Below, piece after piece: positions 1 to 5,004 of a stretch of 5,906 nt of DNA. Source of the DNA: Anaerolineae bacterium. GTDB taxonomy: Bacteria; Chloroflexota; Anaerolineae; B4-G1; SLSP01. Location: the NCBI GenBank assembly GCA_016934645.1, contig JAFGSL010000449.1:1-5906 (forward strand), written 5' to 3'. The position numbers were made by a program, and so were the translations under genes. Each line of letters begins with the position of its first letter. Positions within the stretch are counted from its first letter, which is position 1. Below the pieces are notes generated by a model. The model had not been told where the DNA came from. It ran no database searches and worked only from the letters and a program-made list of their open reading frames with translations.

Positions 1-1116
1 CACGGCATCGAGATCGCCATTGAGCATCGCGAAGGTGCGGCTTTCAGCATCCTGGTAAGCGATCACCAGAATGCTGTCAATGTAAGGTAGTTGCTTGCCG
101 TTCGTATCGATCTTCCAGTAGTACGGATTGCGTTCCATCATCAACTGCGTACCGGTGCCGAAGGGTTTCGTCGTCATCCAGGGGTACAATGTGGGTTTTT
201 CAGGGTAGAGATAGAACGCTTCGGGGTCGCCCCACCCACCGCCGCCGTACTTGTTGAACAAAGACATCCAGTCAGCCACAGTGCCGTCTTCCGCTACCAG
301 ATCATCCACGTTCTCGTTGTATTTCGCGTGGAACTGTTGCAGGTAGTGCTTGGGGAACTGGGCGAAATAACGGCCTTGCCACTGCGCCAAGGTGTAGAGG
401 AACGTACCGTTAGGCTCCGGGAACGTCAGTCTGAAGGTGTAATCATCAATCTTCTCAAATTTCAAATCGGGGCCTTGCCCGGCAGGAATCCAGTCTGCAG
501 AAGGCCCACCGGGGCTCAGGTCGGGGTCGAACAGGACATCTTCGATGTAGAACGCGATGTCATCCGCCGTGAAATCCACACCATCGGACCACTTCATGCC
601 CTTGCGCATATGGAAAGTGTATTCCGTCACATCATCGCTGACATCAATGCTCTCGACCAGGTTCGGTTCAACGCCACTGAAATCGGGTTTCCAGATTGTC
701 AGGTGCTCCCAGGCTGCAGTAAAGAGCATCCCGCCCCATGTAGCACTGGTGCCGACCATACCAAAGCGCATCTGGCCGCCGAATTGACCATCTTCCCCAG
801 TGAGCGATTCAACCACTGCCGGACTGAGCGGCAGACGCTCCTCTATGGCAGGGAGTTCCCCGGCAGCCACCAGGCCGGCGAGTATGGGTGACTCTTTGTA
901 GGCGCTTGGCGGCAGCGGTGTCGCGGTGACAACGACCTCGACTTCCTTCTCAACTTCGACCGTCTTTTCGACTTCAACTTCAACGGTCTTCTCAACTTCG
1001 ACTTCGACTGTCTTTTCGACAATCTTCTCGATGACTTCTGGCGTAGGCGTTGCGCACCCGGCCAGTACCATCATCAAAACGACCAACACATTGACAATCC
1101 CAATGTACTTCCGCAT
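1..1116 (-). CDS. ABC transporter substrate-binding lipoprotein, family 5 (N-terminal part)
   Basis: Binds a solute outside the membrane and delivers it to an ABC importer. The reading frame is open for 372 codons from the ATG at 1116 to the left edge, so the C-terminus is missing; related proteins usually have about 550-650 residues. The start is supported by AGGAGG about 6 nt upstream. Residues 1-20 form a lipoprotein signal peptide ending in the lipobox L18-A19-G20-C21. Residues 27-63 are an acidic/basic repeat linker, then a TATPLPPS stretch leads into the folded domain. Family 5 (SBP_bac_5) hallmarks are GMKWSDG at 173-179 followed by FTADDI, and RNPYYWKIDTNGKQLPYID at about 329-347. This family takes up peptides, and in several thermophile and Chloroflexota lineages oligosaccharides. 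The adjacent LacI-type domain mildly favours a sugar, but that is inference. Permease and ATPase genes would be expected to the left, outside the window. Confidence 0.93.
   Translation of the reverse strand, partial: MRKYIGIVNVLVVLMMVLAGCATPTPEVIEKIVEKTVEVEVEKTVEVEVEKTVEVEKEVEVVVTATPLPPSAYKESPILAGLVAAGELPAIEERLPLSPAVVESLTGEDGQFGGQMRFGMVGTSATWGGMLFTAAWEHLTIWKPDFSGVEPNLVESIDVSDDVTEYTFHMRKGMKWSDGVDFTADDIAFYIEDVLFDPDLSPGGPSADWIPAGQGPDLKFEKIDDYTFRLTFPEPNGTFLYTLAQWQGRYFAQFPKHYLQQFHAKYNENVDDLVAEDGTVADWMSLFNKYGGGGWGDPEAFYLYPEKPTLYPWMTTKPFGTGTQLMMERNPYYWKIDTNGKQLPYIDSILVIAYQDAESRTFAMLNGDLDAV
946..1017 (-). repeat. 24-bp tandem repeat encoding EKTVEVEV, three units
   Basis: Residues 34-57 of the binding protein are three successive eight-residue units (EKTVEVEV, EKTVEVEV, EKTVEVEK), each encoded by 24 bp. 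The bases differ at synonymous positions (GTC/GTT, GAA/GAG), so the amino-acid pattern looks maintained rather than freshly copied. The segment lies between the lipid-anchored cysteine and the folded domain. It probably acts as an extended charged tether holding the binding domain off the membrane. Confidence 0.85.
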
Positions 1117-1194
1117 TTCGCTCCTCCTTAAGTGAAATTCTAAATAGGATACTTTTGTAAAACTAGGGCAAACCGTATAAAATGTCTTTTTGTT

Positions 1195-1203
1195 TCACCT
1201 CCT
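1195..1203 (-). promoter_or_regulatory. Perfect Shine-Dalgarno sequence without a properly placed start codon
   Basis: On the minus strand AGGAGGTGA, fully complementary to the usual 16S rRNA tail, lies in the 139-nt gap between the LacI-type stub and the binding-protein gene. No ATG, GTG or TTG sits 5-10 nt downstream in an extended frame. The only nearby start is the GTG inside the motif itself, which opens an 11-codon frame (VKQKDILYGLP) ending at TAG, 1165-1163. The binding-protein gene has its own strong site at about 1122-1127. The rest of the gap holds a weak GCGTG/CACGC inverted repeat (1238-1251) and AT-rich sequence without a convincing promoter. This may be a relic of a removed gene start or a leader element. 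Confidence 0.4.
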
Positions 1204-1255
1204 CCCTGCTATAACTTATATAGTCACAATCTATGTTGCGTGTATGCACGCGGAA

Positions 1256-1456
1256 TCACGCGCAATCAACTGTGTGGAGATCACATAATTCGGAGCCAGG
1301 CTCCTTGACAGGATATCCTAAAGACATCGCGGCATCAGCCACGCGAGAACGTGTTTCTGGGTCGACGTTAGGCCGGCTATTCAGTGCCTGAGAGGCTGTG
1401 CCCATTGATACACCAGCTAATTGGGCTACATCCTGCAATGTGATGGAATTCGCCAT
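1256..1456 (-). CDS. LacI-family DNA-binding domain only (sensor domain absent)
   Basis: A 66-codon frame whose residues 5-50 match the LacI helix-turn-helix: ITLQDVAQLAGVS (helix 1 and turn), GTASQALN (recognition helix), then VDPETRSRVADAAMSLGY (helix 3). Full LacI repressors have about 330-350 residues, with a periplasmic-binding-like effector domain. Here translation stops 16 residues after LGY. The usual hinge helix (PN..AR.L) is not visible, and the next gene starts 139 nt on, so no sensor domain can be encoded nearby. The ATG is preceded by AGGA at only 2 nt, a weak ribosome site. The protein could be a truncated remnant left by a deletion, or a minimal DNA-binding protein. Without hinge and core it should dimerise poorly. 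Two promoters and a LacI-style operator lie upstream, which suggests ancestral autoregulation together with the binding-protein gene. Confidence 0.72.
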   Translation of the reverse strand: MANSITLQDVAQLAGVSMGTASQALNSRPNVDPETRSRVADAAMSLGYPVKEPGSELCDLHTVDCA

Positions 1457-1479
1457 AATCCTGGTTCTTTTTCAGGTGG

Positions 1480-1493
1480 GAAACTGAAGTTTC
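1480..1493. promoter_or_regulatory. Palindrome GAAACT-GA-AGTTTC downstream of promoter P2
   Basis: Six-base arms match perfectly around a 2-bp centre. The site lies about 7-20 nt downstream of the transcription start predicted for the promoter at 1507-1535 and 24 nt before the LacI-type start codon, so a bound protein could block transcription. A second dyad, TGAAT-A-ATTCA, covers 1496-1506 at the predicted start point. The arms resemble LacI/CcpA-type half sites (GAAA..TTTC), but the centre is GA rather than the usual CG. Operator function is inferred from position and symmetry only. Confidence 0.4.
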
Positions 1494-1506
1494 AATGAAT
1501 AATTCA

Positions 1507-1535
1507 ATTGTAACCTGAAAATAACGGGTTGTCAA
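1507..1535 (-). promoter_or_regulatory. Sigma-70-type promoter P2 for the lacI-like stub
   Basis: Minus strand: -35 TTGACA (1535-1530), 17-bp spacer, -10 TACAAT (1512-1507). The -35 box is perfect and the -10 box has one mismatch. The predicted start near 1500 gives a leader of about 44 nt before the LacI-type ATG at 1456. Transcription would continue into the binding-protein gene, as no convincing terminator lies between. Confidence 0.7.
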
Positions 1536-1583
1536 TAGGGAATTTCTGGGATCACTCACACTTTTGGTTCGCTGAAATCGTTG

Positions 1584-1599
1584 CCGGTATCGTTACCGG
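1584..1599. promoter_or_regulatory. LacI-family operator-like inverted repeat CCGGTATCGTTACCGG
   Basis: Sixteen bp with arms CCGGTA/TACCGG and a central CG, with only one non-matching pair around it. LacI-family operators are typically even palindromes with a central CG, and this one fits. It falls at about +4 to +19 of promoter P1, where a bound repressor would block transcription. It is also part of a 12-bp direct repeat: ATCGTTGCCGGT (1577-1588) followed at once by ATCGTTACCGGA (1589-1600), so a second, weaker half site may adjoin it. The truncated LacI-type protein encoded downstream carries the DNA-binding domain of such a regulator. Confidence 0.65.
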
Positions 1600-1609
1600 A
1601 ACTTTTATA

Positions 1610-1638
1610 AATATATCATAGATTTTTCTCGGTGTCAA
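1610..1638 (-). promoter_or_regulatory. Sigma-70-type promoter P1 overlapping a LacI-type operator
   Basis: Minus strand: -35 TTGACA (1638-1633), 17-bp spacer, -10 TATATT (1615-1610). The predicted start is near 1603, immediately before the operator at 1599-1584. It would produce a leader of about 147 nt ahead of the LacI-type stub. The -35 neighbourhood CCTATTGACA is identical to that of P2 about 100 bp downstream. Confidence 0.7.
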
Positions 1639-1655
1639 TAGGTTTCGTTGTAGAA

Positions 1656-1689
1656 CACGGAGAAAGCGCCTATTTGACGCTTCTCTGTG
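1656..1689 (-). terminator. Hairpin downstream of the ggt/molybdoprotein operon, possible terminator
   Basis: Left arm 1656-1668 pairs with right arm 1678-1689 across a 9-nt loop. The stem has 12 pairs including one G-U on the plus strand, with a single bulged A at 1665. It lies 57 nt beyond the stop of the molybdoprotein gene and before promoter P1, as expected for an operon end. On the minus strand the stem is followed by TTCTACAACG rather than a long U tract, so factor-independent termination would be weak. Confidence 0.4.
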
Positions 1690-1709
1690 ACCTCAGTGCA
1701 CTCTGTGTG
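1683..1709. repeat. 9-bp tandem repeat, CTCTGTGnn type, three units
   Basis: CTCTGTGAC, CTCAGTGCA and CTCTGTGTG follow one another at exactly 9-bp spacing. From memory, CTCTGTG-rich intergenic strings of this kind recur in many bacterial genomes, including Chloroflexota. The first unit is the right arm of the hairpin at 1656-1689, whose left arm reads CACGGAGAA, so the hairpin may have formed from inverted copies of the same element. Confidence 0.5.
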
Positions 1710-1745
1710 AGGTGTGGGGAACCGTCAGGGAGCTTGGCATTTCCG

Positions 1746-2390
1746 TCAACGTACTTCAATTTTCAGCAGCCACTTGACCCATTTGTTGCCTTGCTGTTCC
1801 GGAAAAACGCCACGTACTGGAAAGCCGTGCAAAACGGGCAACGGTTCACCTTCCCACTCGTAAGCCAGGATATGGCGGTTTCCATCGCGAACTACGTCCA
1901 GCCCCAGACGTGCTGTGTACCCGTCGGCGCCACGTAGTACGATCGCCGTCGCTTCGGGCAAGACTTCTGCCATGTCGAGGATGTAATCCAACGGGACGCC
2001 AGCCCACGTCGCATCATCCTGGAAGAAACCCGGGCAGACGAGCAATGTGCGCACTTCGCGTTTTGGCATACAGCGCAGTTCATCGTAGGTCAGGCTGAGG
2101 GGATGTGCGACCGTGCCCGTCACGACCAGCCGGTAGTTCGTCAGATCGATTTCTTGCATTGTGCCAGTGACGTGCAGATTGGTCGTTTCATCCAGTTCTG
2201 TATATCCGGGAATCACGGCGGGAGGCGTCGGTGCGATGACAGGGGGAAGGCTGCACAAGGTCGGTTCAGCTTCTTCTGGCGAAGGGGTCACGGGTGACTG
2301 CACCGGTGTTGGCGATGGCGTTGTGCGAGCCGTGCAATTCACCATGAGCAATACGATAAAACAAAGAGCGTATAGTTTTCGAAATTTCAT
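1746..2390 (-). CDS. Exported molybdopterin-dependent oxidoreductase domain protein (sulfite-oxidase-like fold)
   Basis: A 214-residue protein with a PF00174-type molybdopterin-binding domain, the fold shared by sulfite oxidase and MsrP. Residues 1-19 form a hydrophobic export signal ending LLMVNC. C19 may be a lipid anchor, but Asn before it is atypical. Residues 20-62 are a Pro/Thr-rich linker. The domain covers about 72-214: the strand and loop to LTYDELRCMP, then TLLVCPGFF with C119 as the likely molybdenum ligand, TWAGVPLDYIL (128-138), LRGADGY (152-158), LAYEWEGEPLP (175-185), HGFPVRGVFP (188-197), and a KWVKWL..IEV end. Redox substrate and electron partner are unknown. The start was set at the ATG at 2390, with GAGG 5-8 nt upstream; an in-frame TTG at 2402 is less likely. 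It starts 8 nt after the preceding ggt stop, so the two are probably cotranscribed. Confidence 0.85.
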   Translation of the reverse strand: MKFRKLYALCFIVLLMVNCTARTTPSPTPVQSPVTPSPEEAEPTLCSLPPVIAPTPPAVIPGYTELDETTNLHVTGTMQEIDLTNYRLVVTGTVAHPLSLTYDELRCMPKREVRTLLVCPGFFQDDATWAGVPLDYILDMAEVLPEATAIVLRGADGYTARLGLDVVRDGNRHILAYEWEGEPLPVLHGFPVRGVFPEQQGNKWVKWLLKIEVR

Positions 2391-2398
2391 GATTTTCC

Positions 2399-4003
2399 TC
2401 AATATCCTACGGCTTGACCATCTTTGCGCCAGTCTGTCCCGGCGCAGTAGCTGGCCAGCCGGTTACTGTTATCTAGCCGATAAATCAATTGTGCACCGCC
2501 GAATCGCCCGGGCGGCAGATCGGCGTTGACGTGGTGACCTCTCCGGCGTAGTTCGTCTATGACCTCCGGCGCAAAACCCGGCTCCAGCGAAAGGGCCGTC
2601 AGATCCTCCTCGATGTACCAGCGCGGTGCATCGGACGCTGCCTGCGGATTCTGCCCATAATCGAACAGCCGCACCATCATCTGTACGTGACCTTGTGGCT
2701 GCATATGTCCACCCATCACACCGAAACTCATCACTGGCTGACCCTCGCGTGTGACGAAACCGGGGATGATCGTATGGTAGGGCCGTTTGCCACCCGCGAC
2801 GTGGTTCGGATGCCCCGCTTCTAGCCGGAAGCCCGCACCGCGATTCTGCAAGCTGATACCCGTGCCGGGGATGACGATGCCGGAACCGAAGCCCATATAA
2901 TTCGATTGGATGTACGAGACCATCATCCCGTTAGCGTCGGCGGTGGTGAGGTAGACCGTGCCGTGGTCGGTGGGCAGTGCCGAGGTCGGGAACTGCGCCT
3001 GATCCATCTTAATCTGCGCGGCGCGTTCCGCAAGGAAATCCTCGTCCAGCAGTGCCTCCGGCGGAACCTCAATCCACGCGGGATCGGCGATGTGGCGATG
3101 TGCCTCCGCAAAAGCCAGCTTCATCGCTTCGACTTGCAGATGGATGCTGTCGGCGGAATCGACGGGGTACTGTGCGAGGTCGAGATGCTGCAAAATGCCC
3201 AACGCGATGAGCGCCGCGAGACCCTGCCCGTTCGGCGGGATTTCGTGCAGGCAATAGCCGTGGTAGGCTTGCGCCATCGGCGTGACCCATTCGGGGGCGT
3301 GCGTTGCCAAATCATCGACCTTCATCAATCCACCGGTGGCTTTGGCATGCGCGGCGATACGCTCCGCCAGGTCGCCGCGGTAGAATGCCTCGCCTTTGGT
3401 GGCGGCGATAGTTTCCAACGTTTGTGCCTGGTCGGGGCAGCGGAACAGTTCGCCAGGGTAGGGGGCACGGCCATTGGGTGCGAAGGTTGCCGCAAACGAT
3501 GGGTAAGCCGCGTAGCGTTCCGGTGCTCTGGCCCACGCCATCGCCGTGATCGGCGAGACGAGGAAGCCGTCGCGCGCGTAGTGGATCGCCGCCGTAAACA
3601 ACTCGGCAAACGGCAGCCTGCCGAACCGTTCCGAGAGCGCCACCCACGCGCTGACCGCGCCGGGAACCGTTACCGGATCCCAGCCAATCGTGGGCATCTG
3701 CTCCAAACCGGCAAACCGTTCCGGCGTGAGCGCCTGCGGCGCGCGCCCGGAGGCGTTGAGGCCGTGCAGCCGTGTGCCATCCCACACGATAGCGAAGGCG
3801 TCGCTGCCGATGCCGTTGTGCGTCGGTTCGACGACGGTGAGCGCGATGGCGGTCGCTAGCGCGGCATCTACGGCATTGCCGCCGCGCCGCAGCGTATCCA
3901 ATCCGGCCTGAGCCGCCAATGGCTGTGATGCCGCCACGACGTTCTGCGCTAGGATGGGCATTCGCTGAGAGGGGTAGGGGAAATTCCAGGAGAATGGTTG
4001 CAT
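2399..4003 (-). CDS. Gamma-glutamyltransferase-like Ntn hydrolase
   Basis: A complete 534-residue member of the gamma-glutamyltranspeptidase family, made as a precursor that cleaves itself before a catalytic threonine. The predicted nucleophile is T349 in DHGTVYLTTAD, dividing a subunit of about 348 residues from one of about 186. Other family marks are GGNAVDAALA (41-50), EPTHNGIGSDAF (59-70), R87 (probable gamma-glutamyl carboxylate ligand), IPPNGQG (255-261) and IQSNYMGFGSG (365-375). The oxyanion motif PLSSM of E. coli Ggt is replaced by P-Y-H-T-I (408-412), typical of the GGT-like/YwrD and acylase-like branch. Glutathione transpeptidase activity is therefore uncertain; amide or lactam hydrolysis is possible. 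No signal peptide is visible, so it is probably cytoplasmic. The ATG is supported by GGAGG six nt upstream. First gene of a two-gene operon with the molybdoprotein. Confidence 0.93.
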   Translation of the reverse strand: MQPFSWNFPYPSQRMPILAQNVVAASQPLAAQAGLDTLRRGGNAVDAALATAIALTVVEPTHNGIGSDAFAIVWDGTRLHGLNASGRAPQALTPERFAGLEQMPTIGWDPVTVPGAVSAWVALSERFGRLPFAELFTAAIHYARDGFLVSPITAMAWARAPERYAAYPSFAATFAPNGRAPYPGELFRCPDQAQTLETIAATKGEAFYRGDLAERIAAHAKATGGLMKVDDLATHAPEWVTPMAQAYHGYCLHEIPPNGQGLAALIALGILQHLDLAQYPVDSADSIHLQVEAMKLAFAEAHRHIADPAWIEVPPEALLDEDFLAERAAQIKMDQAQFPTSALPTDHGTVYLTTADANGMMVSYIQSNYMGFGSGIVIPGTGISLQNRGAGFRLEAGHPNHVAGGKRPYHTIIPGFVTREGQPVMSFGVMGGHMQPQGHVQMMVRLFDYGQNPQAASDAPRWYIEEDLTALSLEPGFAPEVIDELRRRGHHVNADLPPGRFGGAQLIYRLDNSNRLASYCAGTDWRKDGQAVGY

Positions 4004-4050
4004 CTCTTGCCTCCGATAAAAGTCAGATAGTCTTTAGTCCGGTAGTCCCG

Positions 4051-4070
4051 ATGGCGCACCACCGCGCCAT
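4051..4070 (-). other. Perfect hairpin in the ggt leader
   Basis: ATGGCGC and GCGCCAT form a perfect 7-bp stem around a 6-nt loop, 48 nt upstream of the ggt start codon and downstream of its probable -10 box. There is no U tract after it on the minus strand, so it is not an obvious terminator. It could stabilise the leader or be a regulator site. Next to it, plus-strand AGTC recurs at 4021, 4029, 4036 and 4044, a 7-8 bp periodicity between the hairpin and the ribosome site. Confidence 0.45.
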
Positions 4071-4109
4071 TTGCGTCTTCGTTGGTCCAATTTTAATAAG
4101 ACGTGTCTC

Positions 4110-4115
4110 ATTATA
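4110..4115 (-). promoter_or_regulatory. Probable -10 box for the ggt operon
   Basis: A perfect TATAAT on the minus strand about 107 nt before the ggt start. The -35 region at 17-bp spacing (TTTCTA) matches the consensus poorly, so strength or factor dependence is uncertain. Predicted start near 4103, giving a leader of about 100 nt that contains the hairpin at 4051-4070. Confidence 0.4.
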
Positions 4116-4150
4116 CACTGCTACTGGCAAGTTAGAAAGTATTCCGCCGG

Positions 4151-4178
4151 TCGATAATTTGGTCAGGTGAAGTATAAT
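4151..4178 (+). promoter_or_regulatory. Probable promoter of the ABC-2 permease pair
   Basis: A perfect -10 TATAAT (4173-4178) lies 16 bp after TCGATA (4151-4156), a four-of-six match to -35. The start would fall near 4185, giving a leader of about 28 nt to the ATG at 4213. The upstream ATG at 4177 overlaps this -10 box and could not be in the transcript, which helps choose the start of the first permease gene. Confidence 0.5.
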
Positions 4179-4212
4179 GGCGCAAGCATCACCCCTTGGG
4201 CTGGAGTACACC

Positions 4213-5004
4213 ATGCGTCTGTTCTGGCAACTGATAAAATTAGGCTTTCAGCAGCAGTTAAGCTATCGCGCCGCAAATCTCGCGGGGCTGGCGACGAATT
4301 TTTTCTTCGGGTTGCTGCGCGCTTCGGTGATGATCGCACTGTACAATGCCCGCGCCGAAGTGGCCGGAATCCCGCTACAGGCCGCCATCACCTACACAGC
4401 ACTGACACAGGGCATTGTTGCTTATCTCTCGCTCTTCTATTGGGGGAACGTGATGTTGGCGGTGCGTAGCGGTGACATTGCCTCGGATCTGCTCAAGCCG
4501 ATGGATTACTTTGCTTTCTGGTGTGCGCAGGACATCGGGCGGGCGATTGCACATTTCTTCCTGCGCGGCGTGACGATCATGCTGGCTTACGCGGTCTTCT
4601 TCAAAATCACCCTGCCGCAGACGTTCGCACAGTGGTTGGCCTTGGGCGTTGCACTCTGCCTCAGTTTACTGGTGAGTTTTGGTTGGCGTTTTTTGATCAA
4701 CCTGACGGCGTTCTGGACGCCGGACGCGCGCGGCATTGGGCGGGTCGCCTTCGGCCTTTCCTGGTTCCTCTCCGGTTTTCTGATGCCGTTGCGCTTTTTC
4801 CCCAACTGGTTTGTGACGCTGTGCCGGCTGACACCGTTTCCTGCGATGGTCAACACCGTCGTTGAGGTGTATCTGGGCACGCTACAAGGCCCGGCGCTCC
4901 TCGCGGCGCTGGGCGAACAGGTCCTGTGGGCAGTACTGCTTTTCGCCATCTGCCAGTTCGTGATGCGCGCCGGTGTGCGCAGATTGGTGATCCAGGGAGG
5001 TTGA
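4213..5004 (+). CDS. ABC-2 family transporter permease (COG4587-like)
   Basis: A 263-residue, very hydrophobic integral membrane protein of the ABC2_membrane_6 type, one of two permeases that pair with a separate ATPase in an exporter of unknown substrate. About six membrane segments are visible, roughly at 22-45, 57-78, 113-131, 141-166, 174-193 and 237-255. The cytoplasmic motif RSGDIASDLLKP (85-96) after the second segment is typical of the family, as are the N-terminal QLSYRAANL and the FWTPDARGI loop. The ATG at 4213 was chosen because GGAG sits 6 nt upstream and the protein then begins as family members do. An in-frame ATG at 4177, with AGGTGA upstream, would add 12 residues but overlaps a likely -10 box. 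The stop codon touches the start of the next gene. Confidence 0.88.
   Translation: MRLFWQLIKLGFQQQLSYRAANLAGLATNFFFGLLRASVMIALYNARAEVAGIPLQAAITYTALTQGIVAYLSLFYWGNVMLAVRSGDIASDLLKPMDYFAFWCAQDIGRAIAHFFLRGVTIMLAYAVFFKITLPQTFAQWLALGVALCLSLLVSFGWRFLINLTAFWTPDARGIGRVAFGLSWFLSGFLMPLRFFPNWFVTLCRLTPFPAMVNTVVEVYLGTLQGPALLAALGEQVLWAVLLFAICQFVMRAGVRRLVIQGG

Noticed and set aside
91..891. Plus-strand open frame of 266 codons opposite the binding-protein gene
   Set aside because: The opposite strand encodes an obvious family 5 binding protein with signal peptide and motifs; this frame shows none.
946..1017. The 24-bp repeat as a CRISPR or minisatellite array
   Set aside because: It is in frame within the lipoprotein linker, has no spacers, and its differences are synonymous, so it is a protein-level repeat.
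1238..1251. GCGTG-TATG-CACGC inverted repeat after the LacI-type stub as a terminator
   Set aside because: The stem is only 5 bp and no T run follows on the minus strand. Read-through to the binding-protein gene seems more likely.
1632..1937. Plus-strand frame of 101 codons beginning near promoter P1
   Set aside because: It runs into the antisense of the molybdoprotein gene, contains the repeat and hairpin, and has no domain or ribosome site.
2906..3859. Plus-strand open frame of 317 codons inside the ggt gene
   Set aside because: It lies wholly antisense to a well-conserved enzyme and encodes an Arg/Gly-rich sequence with no family resemblance or ribosome site of note.
4177..4212. Upstream ATG as the start of the first permease
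   Set aside because: It has a fair ribosome site but overlaps a TATAAT box. The ATG at 4213 has GGAG at good spacing and gives the usual N-terminus of the family. It remains possible if transcription starts further upstream.
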